Shown here in pieces: positions 1 to 8,822 of a DNA stretch of 64,000 nucleotides. Under the pieces are notes generated by a model that was given only the letters and a program-made list of their open reading frames with translations, had not been told where the DNA came from and searched no databases. The stretch lies in NCBI GenBank assembly GCA_039025395.1, contig JBCCOK010000017.1, forward strand, positions 1-64,000, in the 5' to 3' direction. Position numbers and translations under genes: made by a program. This stretch comes from Hoeflea_A sp039025395. Its GTDB lineage: Bacteria; Pseudomonadota; Alphaproteobacteria; Rhizobiales; Rhizobiaceae. Position 1 is the stretch's first letter, and every line of letters starts with the position of its first letter.

Positions 1-106
1 CCCACATCGCGCTGCGCGACGCGCCTACCCGAATGAACCGATCTTCCGCCATCAAATGCTTCAAGCTAAACCAGAAACGCTCTAAGCGAAACACGCCGGC
101 CGCCGT
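1..106. other. Short edge region without a supported gene
   Basis: This stretch lies downstream of the TetR gene. On the minus strand an ATG at 52 opens a frame that runs off the window edge (it begins MAEDRFIRVGASRS), so the start of a gene may be cut here. Seventeen codons are too few to name it, and no clear ribosome-binding site precedes it. No terminator hairpin was seen. Confidence 0.25.
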
Positions 107-748
107 TTAGGACAAAATGCGCTTTGCGACATCTCCGAGCAAAGCGTCGAGATCGACATGACCGCCCATATCCGACAGCTGTTTGTCATAGAGTATAAAT
201 GAAAGGCCGTGGACGAAGCTCCACAGGATGAAGCTGCGGCGGCGCACTTCATCGTTGATTTCCGGCTCGCCGAGACAGGCTGCGACTTCGTTCAGCAATA
301 CGCCGAAAGTCTGTTCACCGCTTTCCTTGAGGTGCGGATCGACAATCCTGTCGGTAAAACCGCCGAACTTGAGGCGAAAGATACCCGGCTCGCGTAAGGC
401 AAAGTTGAGATATTCCTTACCGATTGCGATGATCCTTGCATGGGTCCCCCGCTCTATGCCTTCAAGGGCGGCAAGCGTGTTGGCGCGATGCCTTACCATG
501 CCCTCGATCACAACGGCCGTCAGCATTTCCGGCTTATCTTTGAAGTGTTTGTAAGGTGCTGCTGTTGAAACACCGGCAAGCCTGCAGGCATCGGAAACCG
601 AGAAGCTGTCAGGGCCCTTTTCCTCGACCAACTGCCGTGTCGCTTCGATCAGCGCTGCGCGCAGATCTCCATGATGGTAGCCTTTCTTGACCATCTGCTG
701 CTGCGATTCGGCAAGCAAGCCCGACTCGTTTTTTTGTTCAGTCATCAT
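107..748 (-). CDS. TetR/AcrR-family transcriptional regulator
   Basis: This is a one-component DNA-binding repressor of about 213 residues. The N-terminal helix-turn-helix is clear (FSVSDACRLAGVSTAAPYKH followed by FKDK), and the rest is a helical ligand-binding domain of the TetR type. The ATG at 748 is preferred over a possible start at 793, because a GAGAGG ribosome-binding site lies about 7 nt before it and the longer form would cover the divergent promoter. It faces an RND efflux pair across about 85 bp, the usual layout for a local repressor of a pump. An imperfect palindrome in that gap is the likely operator. The inducer is unknown. Confidence 0.9.
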   Translation of the reverse strand: MMTEQKNESGLLAESQQQMVKKGYHHGDLRAALIEATRQLVEEKGPDSFSVSDACRLAGVSTAAPYKHFKDKPEMLTAVVIEGMVRHRANTLAALEGIERGTHARIIAIGKEYLNFALREPGIFRLKFGGFTDRIVDPHLKESGEQTFGVLLNEVAACLGEPEINDEVRRRSFILWSFVHGLSFILYDKQLSDMGGHVDLDALLGDVAKRILS

Positions 749-795
749 GATCCAACCTCTCGCAGATCGCGTACCCCTTGTCAAAGTGAGCATTT

Positions 796-809
796 CTAAC
801 TTATGTTAG
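796..809. promoter_or_regulatory. Candidate TetR operator
   Basis: The gap between the divergent tetR-like and efflux genes contains CTAAC-ttat-GTTAG, 5-bp inverted arms around 4 bp, with a further GTTAAC at 814-819. Position and symmetry fit a site from which the TetR protein could control both directions. Binding is inferred. Confidence 0.45.
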
Positions 810-833
810 TATCGTTAACTTAGCGAGGGGCTG

Positions 834-1994
834 ATGATGACAACGCCAACGCCGCCTGAACCGAAAGAGCAAACGTCCGGTTGGTTCAGCCGGGGCCTTC
901 GAGGCCTCATCAAGATCAGCGTTACGCTCGGCGTAGTCGCCTTCGCTGTCGTTGCGGTAAGAGTTGCGTCCAGCGAACTGACGCGCCGGGCCGAAGCCGT
1001 ACCGCCGCCAGATGCCGCCGCCATAATCACCGTTTCCGTATCTCCGCTGGCAGTTGAGTCCGGCTACACGGTCGATCGGGTTTTTATCGGACAGCTGGAA
1101 TCGCAAAGAACAGCGGTTGTGTCGTTCGAACTCGGCGGCAAGCTTGAGAAAATCCTCGTGGACGAGGGCGATATCGTTGCCTCCGGCCAAATCCTCGCCG
1201 GGCTCGATGATTCGCTGCTTGAGGCGGAACAGGACAGGCTTGAAGCGTCGCGCGACGCGGTCCTTGCCCAGCTCCGTTTCGCTGACCAGACGGTCGAACG
1301 GAACTCCCAATTGACCGAACGGGGATTTACCAGCCAGGCGCGTCTGGACGAGGCACTGGCGCGCAAGGACGAGCTCTTGTCCCGGGTCGACGAACTCGAT
1401 GCGGCGCTTCGTGACATGGCCTTGCGTCTCGAGAAATCCCGCGTCTATGCGCCCTTCGCCGGAAGAATAACGGAGAGGCCAGTCGACGGCGGAGAAACGT
1501 TGCGGCCGGGCGATCCGGTTCTCGGACTGGTTGAATCGGCACCCCCGCAGGTCAGGATCGGGATTCCTCTGGATATTGACCAGTCGGATCTGACCGAAGT
1601 CGAAATCGAGATTGGTGGCGCGAAGCAACCGGCACGGCTCATCAATCTTCGCCCCGACATCGACCCGGTGACCCGAACCCGCACGGCATTGTTCGAACTT
1701 TCGGCCGACGGCGACACCGTTTTCGGACAAACGGCAAGACTTCGTGTGAGCCGACAGATCGATGCGCCAGGTATCTGGATACCAACAACGGCGTTGAAAG
1801 AGGGCGTGCGCGGCCAATGGACCATGCTTGTCGCGGACCGGGACAAAATCGTGCGCTCTGCAACGGTCGAAATCTTGCATGCCGATAACGACCGGGTCTT
1901 CGTACGCGGATCCCTGCCAGAAGGCACAGTGCTGATCGACCAAGGCCCCCAGCGTGTCACGGTCGGACAGCGCGTCAACTTTACCTCACTGTAG
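834..1994 (+). CDS. RND efflux periplasmic adaptor (membrane fusion protein)
   Basis: This 386-residue HlyD/AcrA-family adaptor would link an inner-membrane RND pump to an outer-membrane channel. It has one N-terminal membrane anchor at about residues 22-46 and no lipobox. Lipoyl-like halves (VVSFELGGKLEKILVDEGD and a later partner near VYAPFAGRITERPVDGGE) flank a helical hairpin at about 120-190, and beta-barrel segments follow. GAGGGG precedes the start. The pump gene follows after 12 nt, so the two are almost certainly co-transcribed. No TolC-type gene is present, so the outer-membrane channel must be encoded elsewhere. Substrates cannot be told from sequence. Confidence 0.93.
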   Translation: MMTTPTPPEPKEQTSGWFSRGLRGLIKISVTLGVVAFAVVAVRVASSELTRRAEAVPPPDAAAIITVSVSPLAVESGYTVDRVFIGQLESQRTAVVSFELGGKLEKILVDEGDIVASGQILAGLDDSLLEAEQDRLEASRDAVLAQLRFADQTVERNSQLTERGFTSQARLDEALARKDELLSRVDELDAALRDMALRLEKSRVYAPFAGRITERPVDGGETLRPGDPVLGLVESAPPQVRIGIPLDIDQSDLTEVEIEIGGAKQPARLINLRPDIDPVTRTRTALFELSADGDTVFGQTARLRVSRQIDAPGIWIPTTALKEGVRGQWTMLVADRDKIVRSATVEILHADNDRVFVRGSLPEGTVLIDQGPQRVTVGQRVNFTSL

Positions 1995-2006
1995 GGAGAC
2001 AGGCCG

Positions 2007-5000
2007 ATGCAGACGCTGACCTTTCGCCAGCCCCGACTCGTCGCCCTGATCATTCTTGTTCTTGTCTCCGCGGGGCTCGCTTCGTTCCTGTCCCTCGGGC
2101 GCCAGGAAGACCCTACGATCACAAATCTTTTCGCAACCGTGACGACCCAGTTCCCGGGCGCAGATCCACAGCGCGTGGAAGCTCTTGTATCTGCCGAAAT
2201 CGAGGAGCAGCTGCGCAAGATTGCCGAAGTGGACGAGGTGACGTCCGTTTCGCGAACCGGTGTTTCGGTCGTTTCGGTAGAGCTGCTCGAGACGCTCGAC
2301 GAAGCAACGATTGAACAGGTCTGGGCCGAAGCGAGGGATGCTGTTGAGGACGCGCGACGCACCTTTCCGGCGGGCGTCCAGGAACCGGAGTTCGATGCCG
2401 AGGGGATTTCCGCCTATTCGGCGGTGATCGCGGTCGCTGCTGAAGATCCGAACCATCCGTTGACATTGCTGTCCCGCCACGCCGAAGCGCTTGGCGACCG
2501 GCTGCGGTCAATCCCTTCAACGCGCGCAGTTGAATATTTCGGTCAGCCCGAAGAAGAGATTCTCGTCAGCGTCGATATGGACAAAGCCGCTGCCCTGGGG
2601 CTTACCGCTGCCGAAATATCGCAACGGATAGCTGAGGCCGACGGCAAGGTTCAGTCCGGACGGCTGCAGTCCGATGTCGATCTGACAATCAACGTCACCG
2701 GTGAGATCGAAACCCTCGACCGTATCCGCAGCGTCGTGTTGCGCAAGAACAGCAATGGCGCCGTCGTATCTCTCGGCGACATAGCCGAGGTTGATCGGGG
2801 TCCTCGCACACCATCATCCGAGATTTCCATCGCCAATGGCATGCCGGCGGTTCTGATCGGCGTGCTGGCGCAAGATGGCGTGCAGATCGATCGTTGGATG
2901 GGGTTTGTCCGCGACGAGTTGGCGGCCGGAGCGCCGAATGTTCCTATCGGCGTTCAGGAGCTGCTGCTGTTTGATCAAAGCGGTTACACGATCGACCGGC
3001 TGAGCGAGGTCGGCGTGAATATGGCCATCGGCGCGGGGCTGGTTGTGGCGGTGCTGTTCGTTACGCTTGGGGTGCGCGCGGCAGCAATCGTCGCACTGGT
3101 CCTGCCGGTCGTCAGTCTGGCGACCCTCGCCACGATGAACATGATCGGATTGCCGATCCACCAGATGTCGGTGACCGGGCTTATCGTTGCGCTCGGTCTT
3201 CTTGTGGATGCGGCGATCGTGATGACCGACGAGATCCGCCGCCGCCTGCAGGACGGAATGGATCGGGCAAAGGCGGTCGGCGACGCTGTGCGTCGGCTGA
3301 CTGCGCCGCTGGTCGCATCCACGGTGACGACGGCTCTGGCTTTTATGCCGATGATCCTGTTGCCGGGACCGCCCGGCGACTTCGTCGGCTCGATTGCCAT
3401 CGCGGTCGTCTTGATGCTGTTCTGGTCGCTGGTGATTGCCTTGACCGTAACACCGGCGCTTGCCGGTTGGCTTTTGCCGGACAGGGCGCAGGGCAATATG
3501 CTCAGCACCGGGATTTCGATCCCACCGCTGGCGCGGCTGTTTGAAGCAACAATCCGGCTTTCGGTTTCCAATCCCATACGATCCATTGCTCTTGCTCTCA
3601 TCCTCCCGGTGTTGGGATTTGCAGCGTTTCCGACGCTTACCGCGCAGTTTTTTCCCGGCGTTGACCGCAACCAGTTCTACGTCGAAATCGACATGCCCGG
3701 CGGAACGCCGATCGAAACGACGGCTGCAACGGCGATGGCAATCGATGAAAGCCTGCGCGCTGACTCCGGCGTGCGCAGTGTCTATTGGAGCATCGGAAAA
3801 TCAGGTCCGGCCTTCTACTACAACATCGTCGGCAACCGCTCGCGCGAACCGGGATTTGCGCAGGCCATGATCACGACGGAAAGCGACGCCGACGCTGTGC
3901 GGCTCGTGAGCGAACTGCAACCCATGCTCGATGCTGAATACCCTGATGCCCAGATCATAGTGCGCAACCTCGTTCAGGGTCCGCCCGTCGCAGCACCGGT
4001 CGAGGTGAAAATCAAGGGCCAGGATATCGCCATATTGCGCGAACTCGGTGACGAGGTGCGTGCAGTTATGGCTAACCTTGAGATGGTCACGGTGGCGCGC
4101 GCCGGCGTTAATGGCGGCACCCCCCAAATCCGTTTCGAAATCGACGAGGTCAAGGCGCGACTTCTGGGGCTGGATGTTGCCGATATTGCGGCGCAGCTGA
4201 ATACGGCACTTGTCGGCATAACCGGCGGTTCGCTGGTGGAAGGTACCGAAAGCCTGCCGGTTCGGGTTCGCCTCGGAAGCGGCCTGCGGGCAGATCTGAA
4301 CGCCATCTCGACGATGCCGATTGTTGTCCCGGGAGCGGCGGAAGCCTCGGCAAACGGCTCATTCCCCGCCGTGCCGTTGTCGGAACTGGCAACACCGGTC
4401 GTCGAACCCGCGGAAAGCATCATCACCCGTTCAGACGGCATTCGAGAGAACACGATCCAGGCCTTCATCGTACCGGGGATCCTGCCCGAGGAAGCGCTAC
4501 AGGATGTGCTGACCGCGCTTGACGGTTCTGGGTTCGCATTGCCGCCCGGCTATTCCTTGTCGCTTGGCGGTGACAGCGATGCGCGTTCGAACACAGTCGG
4601 GAACCTTCTGGCTTCAGTCGGTTTGATCGTGACGCTTACCATCGCGACGATTGCTCTGACCTTCAACTCCTTTCGTTTGACCGGGGTGGCACTGATCATC
4701 TGCGTTCTATCCGCGGGGCTGTCGCTTCTGTCGTTGGCAATAATGCAATTTCCATTTGGCATCAGCGCCATCATAGGCGTCATCGGTTCGATCGGAGTAT
4801 CGATCAATGCCGGCATCATCATCCTGACAGGGCTGCAACGGGATGCCGACGCCAGCAGCGGCGACCGGGATGCCATGGCGCGCGTCGTTACCGGTTCGAG
4901 CCGCCATATCGTCTCCACAACGGTCACGACTTTTGGCGGTTTCCTGCCGCTGATCCTCGGGGGTGGCGCGTTCTGGCCACCGTTTGCCGTTGCAATTGCG

Positions 5001-5147
5001 GGCGGCGTTCTTCTGTCGACGGTTGTTTCGTTCTATTTCACGCCGGCGGCGTTTGCACTGGTTTATCGGCGCAAGAAGCCGCAGGTGGAAAGTGTCGAGC
5101 AGGAAGACGAGCCCCAGACGCCGACCCTGCGCCTTGCAGCGGAATAA
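2007..5147 (+). CDS. RND efflux transporter, inner-membrane permease
   Basis: This 1046-residue AcrB/HAE1-like proton-driven pump has the normal length for the family, with 12 membrane segments and two large periplasmic loops. In membrane segment 4 the motif is GLLVDAAIV with a single aspartate (D401) where AcrB has Asp-Asp. In segment 10 an asparagine (about residue 934, in GVSINAGIII) sits where AcrB has its relay lysine. Related subfamilies also deviate here, so the protein is probably functional but is not a close AcrB orthologue. It pairs with the adaptor upstream and converges on the alcohol dehydrogenase 3 nt away. Confidence 0.95.
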   Translation: MQTLTFRQPRLVALIILVLVSAGLASFLSLGRQEDPTITNLFATVTTQFPGADPQRVEALVSAEIEEQLRKIAEVDEVTSVSRTGVSVVSVELLETLDEATIEQVWAEARDAVEDARRTFPAGVQEPEFDAEGISAYSAVIAVAAEDPNHPLTLLSRHAEALGDRLRSIPSTRAVEYFGQPEEEILVSVDMDKAAALGLTAAEISQRIAEADGKVQSGRLQSDVDLTINVTGEIETLDRIRSVVLRKNSNGAVVSLGDIAEVDRGPRTPSSEISIANGMPAVLIGVLAQDGVQIDRWMGFVRDELAAGAPNVPIGVQELLLFDQSGYTIDRLSEVGVNMAIGAGLVVAVLFVTLGVRAAAIVALVLPVVSLATLATMNMIGLPIHQMSVTGLIVALGLLVDAAIVMTDEIRRRLQDGMDRAKAVGDAVRRLTAPLVASTVTTALAFMPMILLPGPPGDFVGSIAIAVVLMLFWSLVIALTVTPALAGWLLPDRAQGNMLSTGISIPPLARLFEATIRLSVSNPIRSIALALILPVLGFAAFPTLTAQFFPGVDRNQFYVEIDMPGGTPIETTAATAMAIDESLRADSGVRSVYWSIGKSGPAFYYNIVGNRSREPGFAQAMITTESDADAVRLVSELQPMLDAEYPDAQIIVRNLVQGPPVAAPVEVKIKGQDIAILRELGDEVRAVMANLEMVTVARAGVNGGTPQIRFEIDEVKARLLGLDVADIAAQLNTALVGITGGSLVEGTESLPVRVRLGSGLRADLNAISTMPIVVPGAAEASANGSFPAVPLSELATPVVEPAESIITRSDGIRENTIQAFIVPGILPEEALQDVLTALDGSGFALPPGYSLSLGGDSDARSNTVGNLLASVGLIVTLTIATIALTFNSFRLTGVALIICVLSAGLSLLSLAIMQFPFGISAIIGVIGSIGVSINAGIIILTGLQRDADASSGDRDAMARVVTGSSRHIVSTTVTTFGGFLPLILGGGAFWPPFAVAIAGGVLLSTVVSFYFTPAAFALVYRRKKPQVESVEQEDEPQTPTLRLAAE

Positions 5148-5150
5148 ACG

Positions 5151-6317
5151 CTAAGCTGCTGCGACGATCTCAGAGATGAGCGCGCGGGTGTTTTCCGCCG
5201 TCATTTCAACAGGGTTGCCGCCACGTGTTGGGTCTGCGAGCGCGCCTGCGACCAAGCGGTCGATGTCGGGGTCCGTAACGCCCAATGCGATAAGGCTTTC
5301 GGGTATGTCCAGGCTGGAGTTCAGCTCACCGACAAAGGCGTAAAAACCGTCGAAGCCACCGGCTATGCCGAGATAGTCTGCAGCCATTGCCAGACGGTCT
5401 TCGATGGCAGGCCGGTTGAAGCGCAGCACCGGTTGCATGACAACAGCGTTGGTGGTGCCATGATGCGTGTCGTAGAGTGCGCCGATCGGATGGCTGAGCG
5501 CATGAATGGCGCCAAGTCCCTTTTGCAGGGCAACGGTGCCTGAAATAGCTGCCGACATCATTTGGGCACGGGCTTCAAGGTCGTCCGGCGTGTTGTATGC
5601 GCGCCGCAGAAAAGCTTTGACCAGACGCATCCCTTCAAGGGCAATACCCTGGCTCATCGGATGATAATGGGGCGAACAAAAGGCCTCGAGACAGTGGGCG
5701 AAGGCGTCCATACCAGTCCCTGCGGTGATGGCGCGCGGCATGCCTACGGTCAGTTCCGCATCCGCGATCACAGCGGCCGGCATGACCTTCGGATGGAAGA
5801 TGATCTTTTTTTCACGGCTGTCGGAATTGGTTATGACCGCTGCGCGGCCCACTTCCGAGCCGGTGCCGGCCGTTGTGGGCACGGCGACGTTCGGGTAGAT
5901 GGCGTCAGCATCGGCGCGGGTCCACCAGTCGCCGATATCCTCGAAGTCCCACAGAGGGCGGGTCTGACGCGCCATGAAGGCGATCATCTTGCCGAGATCG
6001 AGACCGGAGCCGCCGCCGAAGGCAACGACACCGTCGTGGTTTCCTTCCTTGAAGACTTCGATACCCGCGGCAAGATTAATCTCGTTCGGATTGGGGTCGA
6101 CATCGCCGAAGATCGATCGACCGAGGCCGGCTGCATCCAAGATGTCCAGCGTTCGTGCCGCTATGGGCAAATCCTTGAGTCCACGGTCGGTCACGAAGAG
6201 GGGTCTTTCCATCCCGGCTTCGGCACAGGCTTCGGGAAGTTCGGTAATTCGGCCCGCGCCGAAGCGTATGGACGTTGGAAAGGACCAGTTTGCTCTCAGC
6301 GTCATGCATTCCGACAT
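5151..6317 (-). CDS. Iron-containing alcohol dehydrogenase
   Basis: This 388-residue group III (Fe-dependent) NAD(P)-linked alcohol dehydrogenase has a nucleotide-binding segment with GGGSGLDLGK, then PTTAGTGSE. The metal-site segments are GMDAFAHCLEAF and HALSHPIGALYDTHHG. The ATG at 6317 is chosen because AAGGAG precedes it by 6 nt; a TTG at 6323 is the alternative. It starts just past the stop of the glutamine-synthetase-like gene, whose 3' end contains this ribosome-binding site. In this context it probably oxidises an alcohol group of an imported amino alcohol or polyol, but substrate specificity is not readable. Confidence 0.93.
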   Translation of the reverse strand: MSECMTLRANWSFPTSIRFGAGRITELPEACAEAGMERPLFVTDRGLKDLPIAARTLDILDAAGLGRSIFGDVDPNPNEINLAAGIEVFKEGNHDGVVAFGGGSGLDLGKMIAFMARQTRPLWDFEDIGDWWTRADADAIYPNVAVPTTAGTGSEVGRAAVITNSDSREKKIIFHPKVMPAAVIADAELTVGMPRAITAGTGMDAFAHCLEAFCSPHYHPMSQGIALEGMRLVKAFLRRAYNTPDDLEARAQMMSAAISGTVALQKGLGAIHALSHPIGALYDTHHGTTNAVVMQPVLRFNRPAIEDRLAMAADYLGIAGGFDGFYAFVGELNSSLDIPESLIALGVTDPDIDRLVAGALADPTRGGNPVEMTAENTRALISEIVAAA

Positions 6318-6319
6318 CC

Positions 6320-7684
6320 TCAACTCCTTTCGAAGCCGCGGGCGACTTCCCAGTCGGTAACGACCCTGTCAAATTCTTCCTGTTCCCATTCGGCGCACCG
6401 CACATAGTGCGCAACAACATCTTCGCCCATCGCCGATTTCAGCATGGCCGAACCGCGCAGATTTTCAGTTGCCTTCGACAGCGTTTTCGGAATTTCGGGC
6501 GCATCGGATGCCGCGTAAAGATCACCGGCGGCGGGTGCCTGAAGCGTAAGCTCCTCCTCGATGCCTGCGATACCTGCTGCAAGCTGCGCGGCGAGAGCGA
6601 GATAGGCGTTGATGTCGGATCCGCCGATCCTGCATTCAACGCGCACGCCGGCTGTTCCCGCACCGCACAGCCGGTAGGCAGCGGTGCGGTTGTCGACCGA
6701 CCAGACGGATCGTGTCGGCGCGAATGTCCCCTTGGCAAACCGCTTGTAGCTATTGACGTACGGCGCCAGAAATACGGTCGATTCGGCAGTGTATTTGAGC
6801 AGTCCCGCAAGGTAGCCGCGCAACAGATCCGACATGCCGAGTTCAGAACCTGCGTCTTGAAACGCGTTGCCGCCATCCTGCCAAAGCGACTGATGTATGT
6901 GCGAAGCGCTGCCGACGCGCCGATGGTCCCATTTTGACATGAAGGTTGCTGCATGTCCGTTGATCCAGGCGATTTCCTTGACCGCATGTTTGGCAAGCGT
7001 GTGATGATCCGCACAGGCGAGCGCATCGGCATAGCGGATGTTCAACTCTTCCTGACCGGCTTCCGCTTCGCCTTTTGTGTTTTCGACCGGCACGCCCATG
7101 GCGACGAGGTGATTGCGCAGCGGCCGCATAATCGCCTCTTCCTTGGTGGTTTGAAAGATGTGATAGTCCTCGTTGTAGCCGCTGATGGGCTGCAGGTTGC
7201 GAAATCCGTCTTTGCGGATCTGGTCGTAGGCGTTTTCGAACAGGAAGAACTCCAGCTCCGTCGCCATGACCGGGGATAGCCCCATTGCGGACAGCCGTTC
7301 GATCTGACGTTTCAGCACGGCACGCGGCGCATGCGGAACGGGCTCATGGGTATGGTGGTCAAGGACGTCGCAAAGAACCAGTGCGGTTCCTTCGAGCCAT
7401 GGCACCGGCCGCAACGTCGTCAGGTCCGGTTTCATGACATAGTCTCCATAACCCGTTTCCCAACTGGTCGACGCGTAACCGTCCGGTGTCGCCATTTCGA
7501 GATCGGTTGCGAGAAGATAATCGCAGCAGTGACTTTCCTCATAAGCGCTTTCGACGAAATGACCGGCGACGAAGCGCTTGCCCATCAGCCGGCCCTGCAT
7601 GTCTATGATACAGGCAAGAACGGTGTCGATGGTGCCGTCGGCCGCCGCGGATTTGAGTTCGTCAAAGGTCATGGTCCGGTCCAT
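6320..7684 (-). CDS. Glutamine synthetase family ligase (PuuA/GlnT-like)
   Basis: This 454-residue glutamine-synthetase-fold ligase is the length of gamma-glutamylpolyamine or gamma-glutamyl-alkylamide synthetases rather than of GlnA itself. The N-terminal beta-grasp region is followed by a catalytic domain with MATELEFFLFENAYD, EAEAGQEELN and the ATP/glutamate region around HATFMSKWDHRRVGSASHIH. It would join glutamate to an amine using ATP, the first step of PuuA- or IpuC-type amine catabolism. It sits 45 nt downstream of the TRAP binding protein gene and is coupled to the Fe-alcohol dehydrogenase gene. This suggests the imported solute is an amine or amino alcohol, which is inference. Confidence 0.9.
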   Translation of the reverse strand: MDRTMTFDELKSAAADGTIDTVLACIIDMQGRLMGKRFVAGHFVESAYEESHCCDYLLATDLEMATPDGYASTSWETGYGDYVMKPDLTTLRPVPWLEGTALVLCDVLDHHTHEPVPHAPRAVLKRQIERLSAMGLSPVMATELEFFLFENAYDQIRKDGFRNLQPISGYNEDYHIFQTTKEEAIMRPLRNHLVAMGVPVENTKGEAEAGQEELNIRYADALACADHHTLAKHAVKEIAWINGHAATFMSKWDHRRVGSASHIHQSLWQDGGNAFQDAGSELGMSDLLRGYLAGLLKYTAESTVFLAPYVNSYKRFAKGTFAPTRSVWSVDNRTAAYRLCGAGTAGVRVECRIGGSDINAYLALAAQLAAGIAGIEEELTLQAPAAGDLYAASDAPEIPKTLSKATENLRGSAMLKSAMGEDVVAHYVRCAEWEQEEFDRVVTDWEVARGFERS

Positions 7685-7729
7685 TGTTGAGGCGGCAGGA
7701 CAGGCATTCGCCCACCCCGCCGTTTGACC

Positions 7730-8764
7730 TTAGCTGTAACGGTAAGGCCGTCCAGCCTTTTCCATGTCGGCATTGTATTTCCGGAATATCTCGACAACCT
7801 TCGCCTTTGTCGGGCTTTCGGCCGCGATCTCATCCCAGAACTGGACCGCCGCCTTTTCCACAGTTGCCCATTCCTCGTCGGGAATGGTGGTCAGCTGCAG
7901 CTTGGTGCCATGGACCCGCAACTGTGCCTCGCCGCCCCAGTACCACCACTGGCGATAGTAGTGGGACTGATCGAACGCCATTTGCAGCATCGTTCTGAGG
8001 TGTTCGGGAAGTTCGTTCCAGCGGTCCATATTGGCAAAGAATGAGCCAGCCCAGGCGCCGGATATGTTGTTGGTGAGGAAGTAATTCGTCACGTCGGCCC
8101 ATCCGACTGTGTAGTCCTCGGTGATGCCCGACCAGGCAATTCCGTCAAGTTCGCCGGTCTGGACCGCCACCTCTATGTCTTCCCAGGGAAGCGTCACCGG
8201 AACAACGCCGAACTGCGAAAGGAAGCGCCCGGCTGTCGGGAAGGTGAACACCCGCTTGCCCTTGAGGTCCTCAAGACTGTTGATCGGATCCTTTGTGGCA
8301 AAATGGCATGGATCCCAAGCCCCGGCGGAAATGTGCTTGACACCGAGCGGGCTGTATTGCTCGTCCCATATTTCGTTGAGACCGTACTGGTTGAACAGCA
8401 CCGGTACATCAAGCGAATAACGCGAGGCGAAGGGGAAGTAACCACCGAAAACGGTCACTTCCGTCGGCGATGCCATCGAATCGTCATCCGACTGGACGGC
8501 GTCGATCGTGCCTCTCTGCATGGCGCGGAAGAGTTCACTTGTCGGCACCAACTGATCGGAGAAGAACAGCTCCACTTCCATCTCACCGTTGGCGGCCTTG
8601 TTGAATGCATCGATAGAGGGCTTGATCACGTGTTCAGCCAGGGCCGGTCCGGCATAGGTCTGCATCCGCCATTTAATCGGTGATTGGGCCTTGACCGCCG
8701 GTGCGGCCAGTGTCGCTGCGCCGGCAATTCCGGCTGTTTTCAGAAACTTGCGTCGTGTTGTCAT
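7730..8764 (-). CDS. TRAP transporter solute-binding protein, DctP family
   Basis: This 344-residue periplasmic receptor for a tripartite ATP-independent transporter has a Tat signal (TTRRKFLKTAGIAGA) ending near KAQS, implying export in folded form. The body matches the DctP/DctP-like fold of the sialic acid, mannitol and chloroaromatic type. GGAG lies 6 nt before the ATG. It follows the large permease gene by 58 nt in the order Q-M-P, with the ligase and alcohol dehydrogenase next. It therefore probably captures the substrate of those enzymes. Confidence 0.93.
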   Translation of the reverse strand: MTTRRKFLKTAGIAGAATLAAPAVKAQSPIKWRMQTYAGPALAEHVIKPSIDAFNKAANGEMEVELFFSDQLVPTSELFRAMQRGTIDAVQSDDDSMASPTEVTVFGGYFPFASRYSLDVPVLFNQYGLNEIWDEQYSPLGVKHISAGAWDPCHFATKDPINSLEDLKGKRVFTFPTAGRFLSQFGVVPVTLPWEDIEVAVQTGELDGIAWSGITEDYTVGWADVTNYFLTNNISGAWAGSFFANMDRWNELPEHLRTMLQMAFDQSHYYRQWWYWGGEAQLRVHGTKLQLTTIPDEEWATVEKAAVQFWDEIAAESPTKAKVVEIFRKYNADMEKAGRPYRYS

Positions 8765-8822
8765 ATCTATCTCCGAGCTTTCTTCATTATGGTCTGTATG
8801 CCCGCTCCTTTCGGAGTTCTTC

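Noticed and set aside
801..1943. Long minus-strand open frame of 380 codons opposite the efflux adaptor gene
   Set aside because: It lies wholly antisense to a clear HlyD/AcrA-family gene and has no family resemblance. It is a product of high G+C codon bias.
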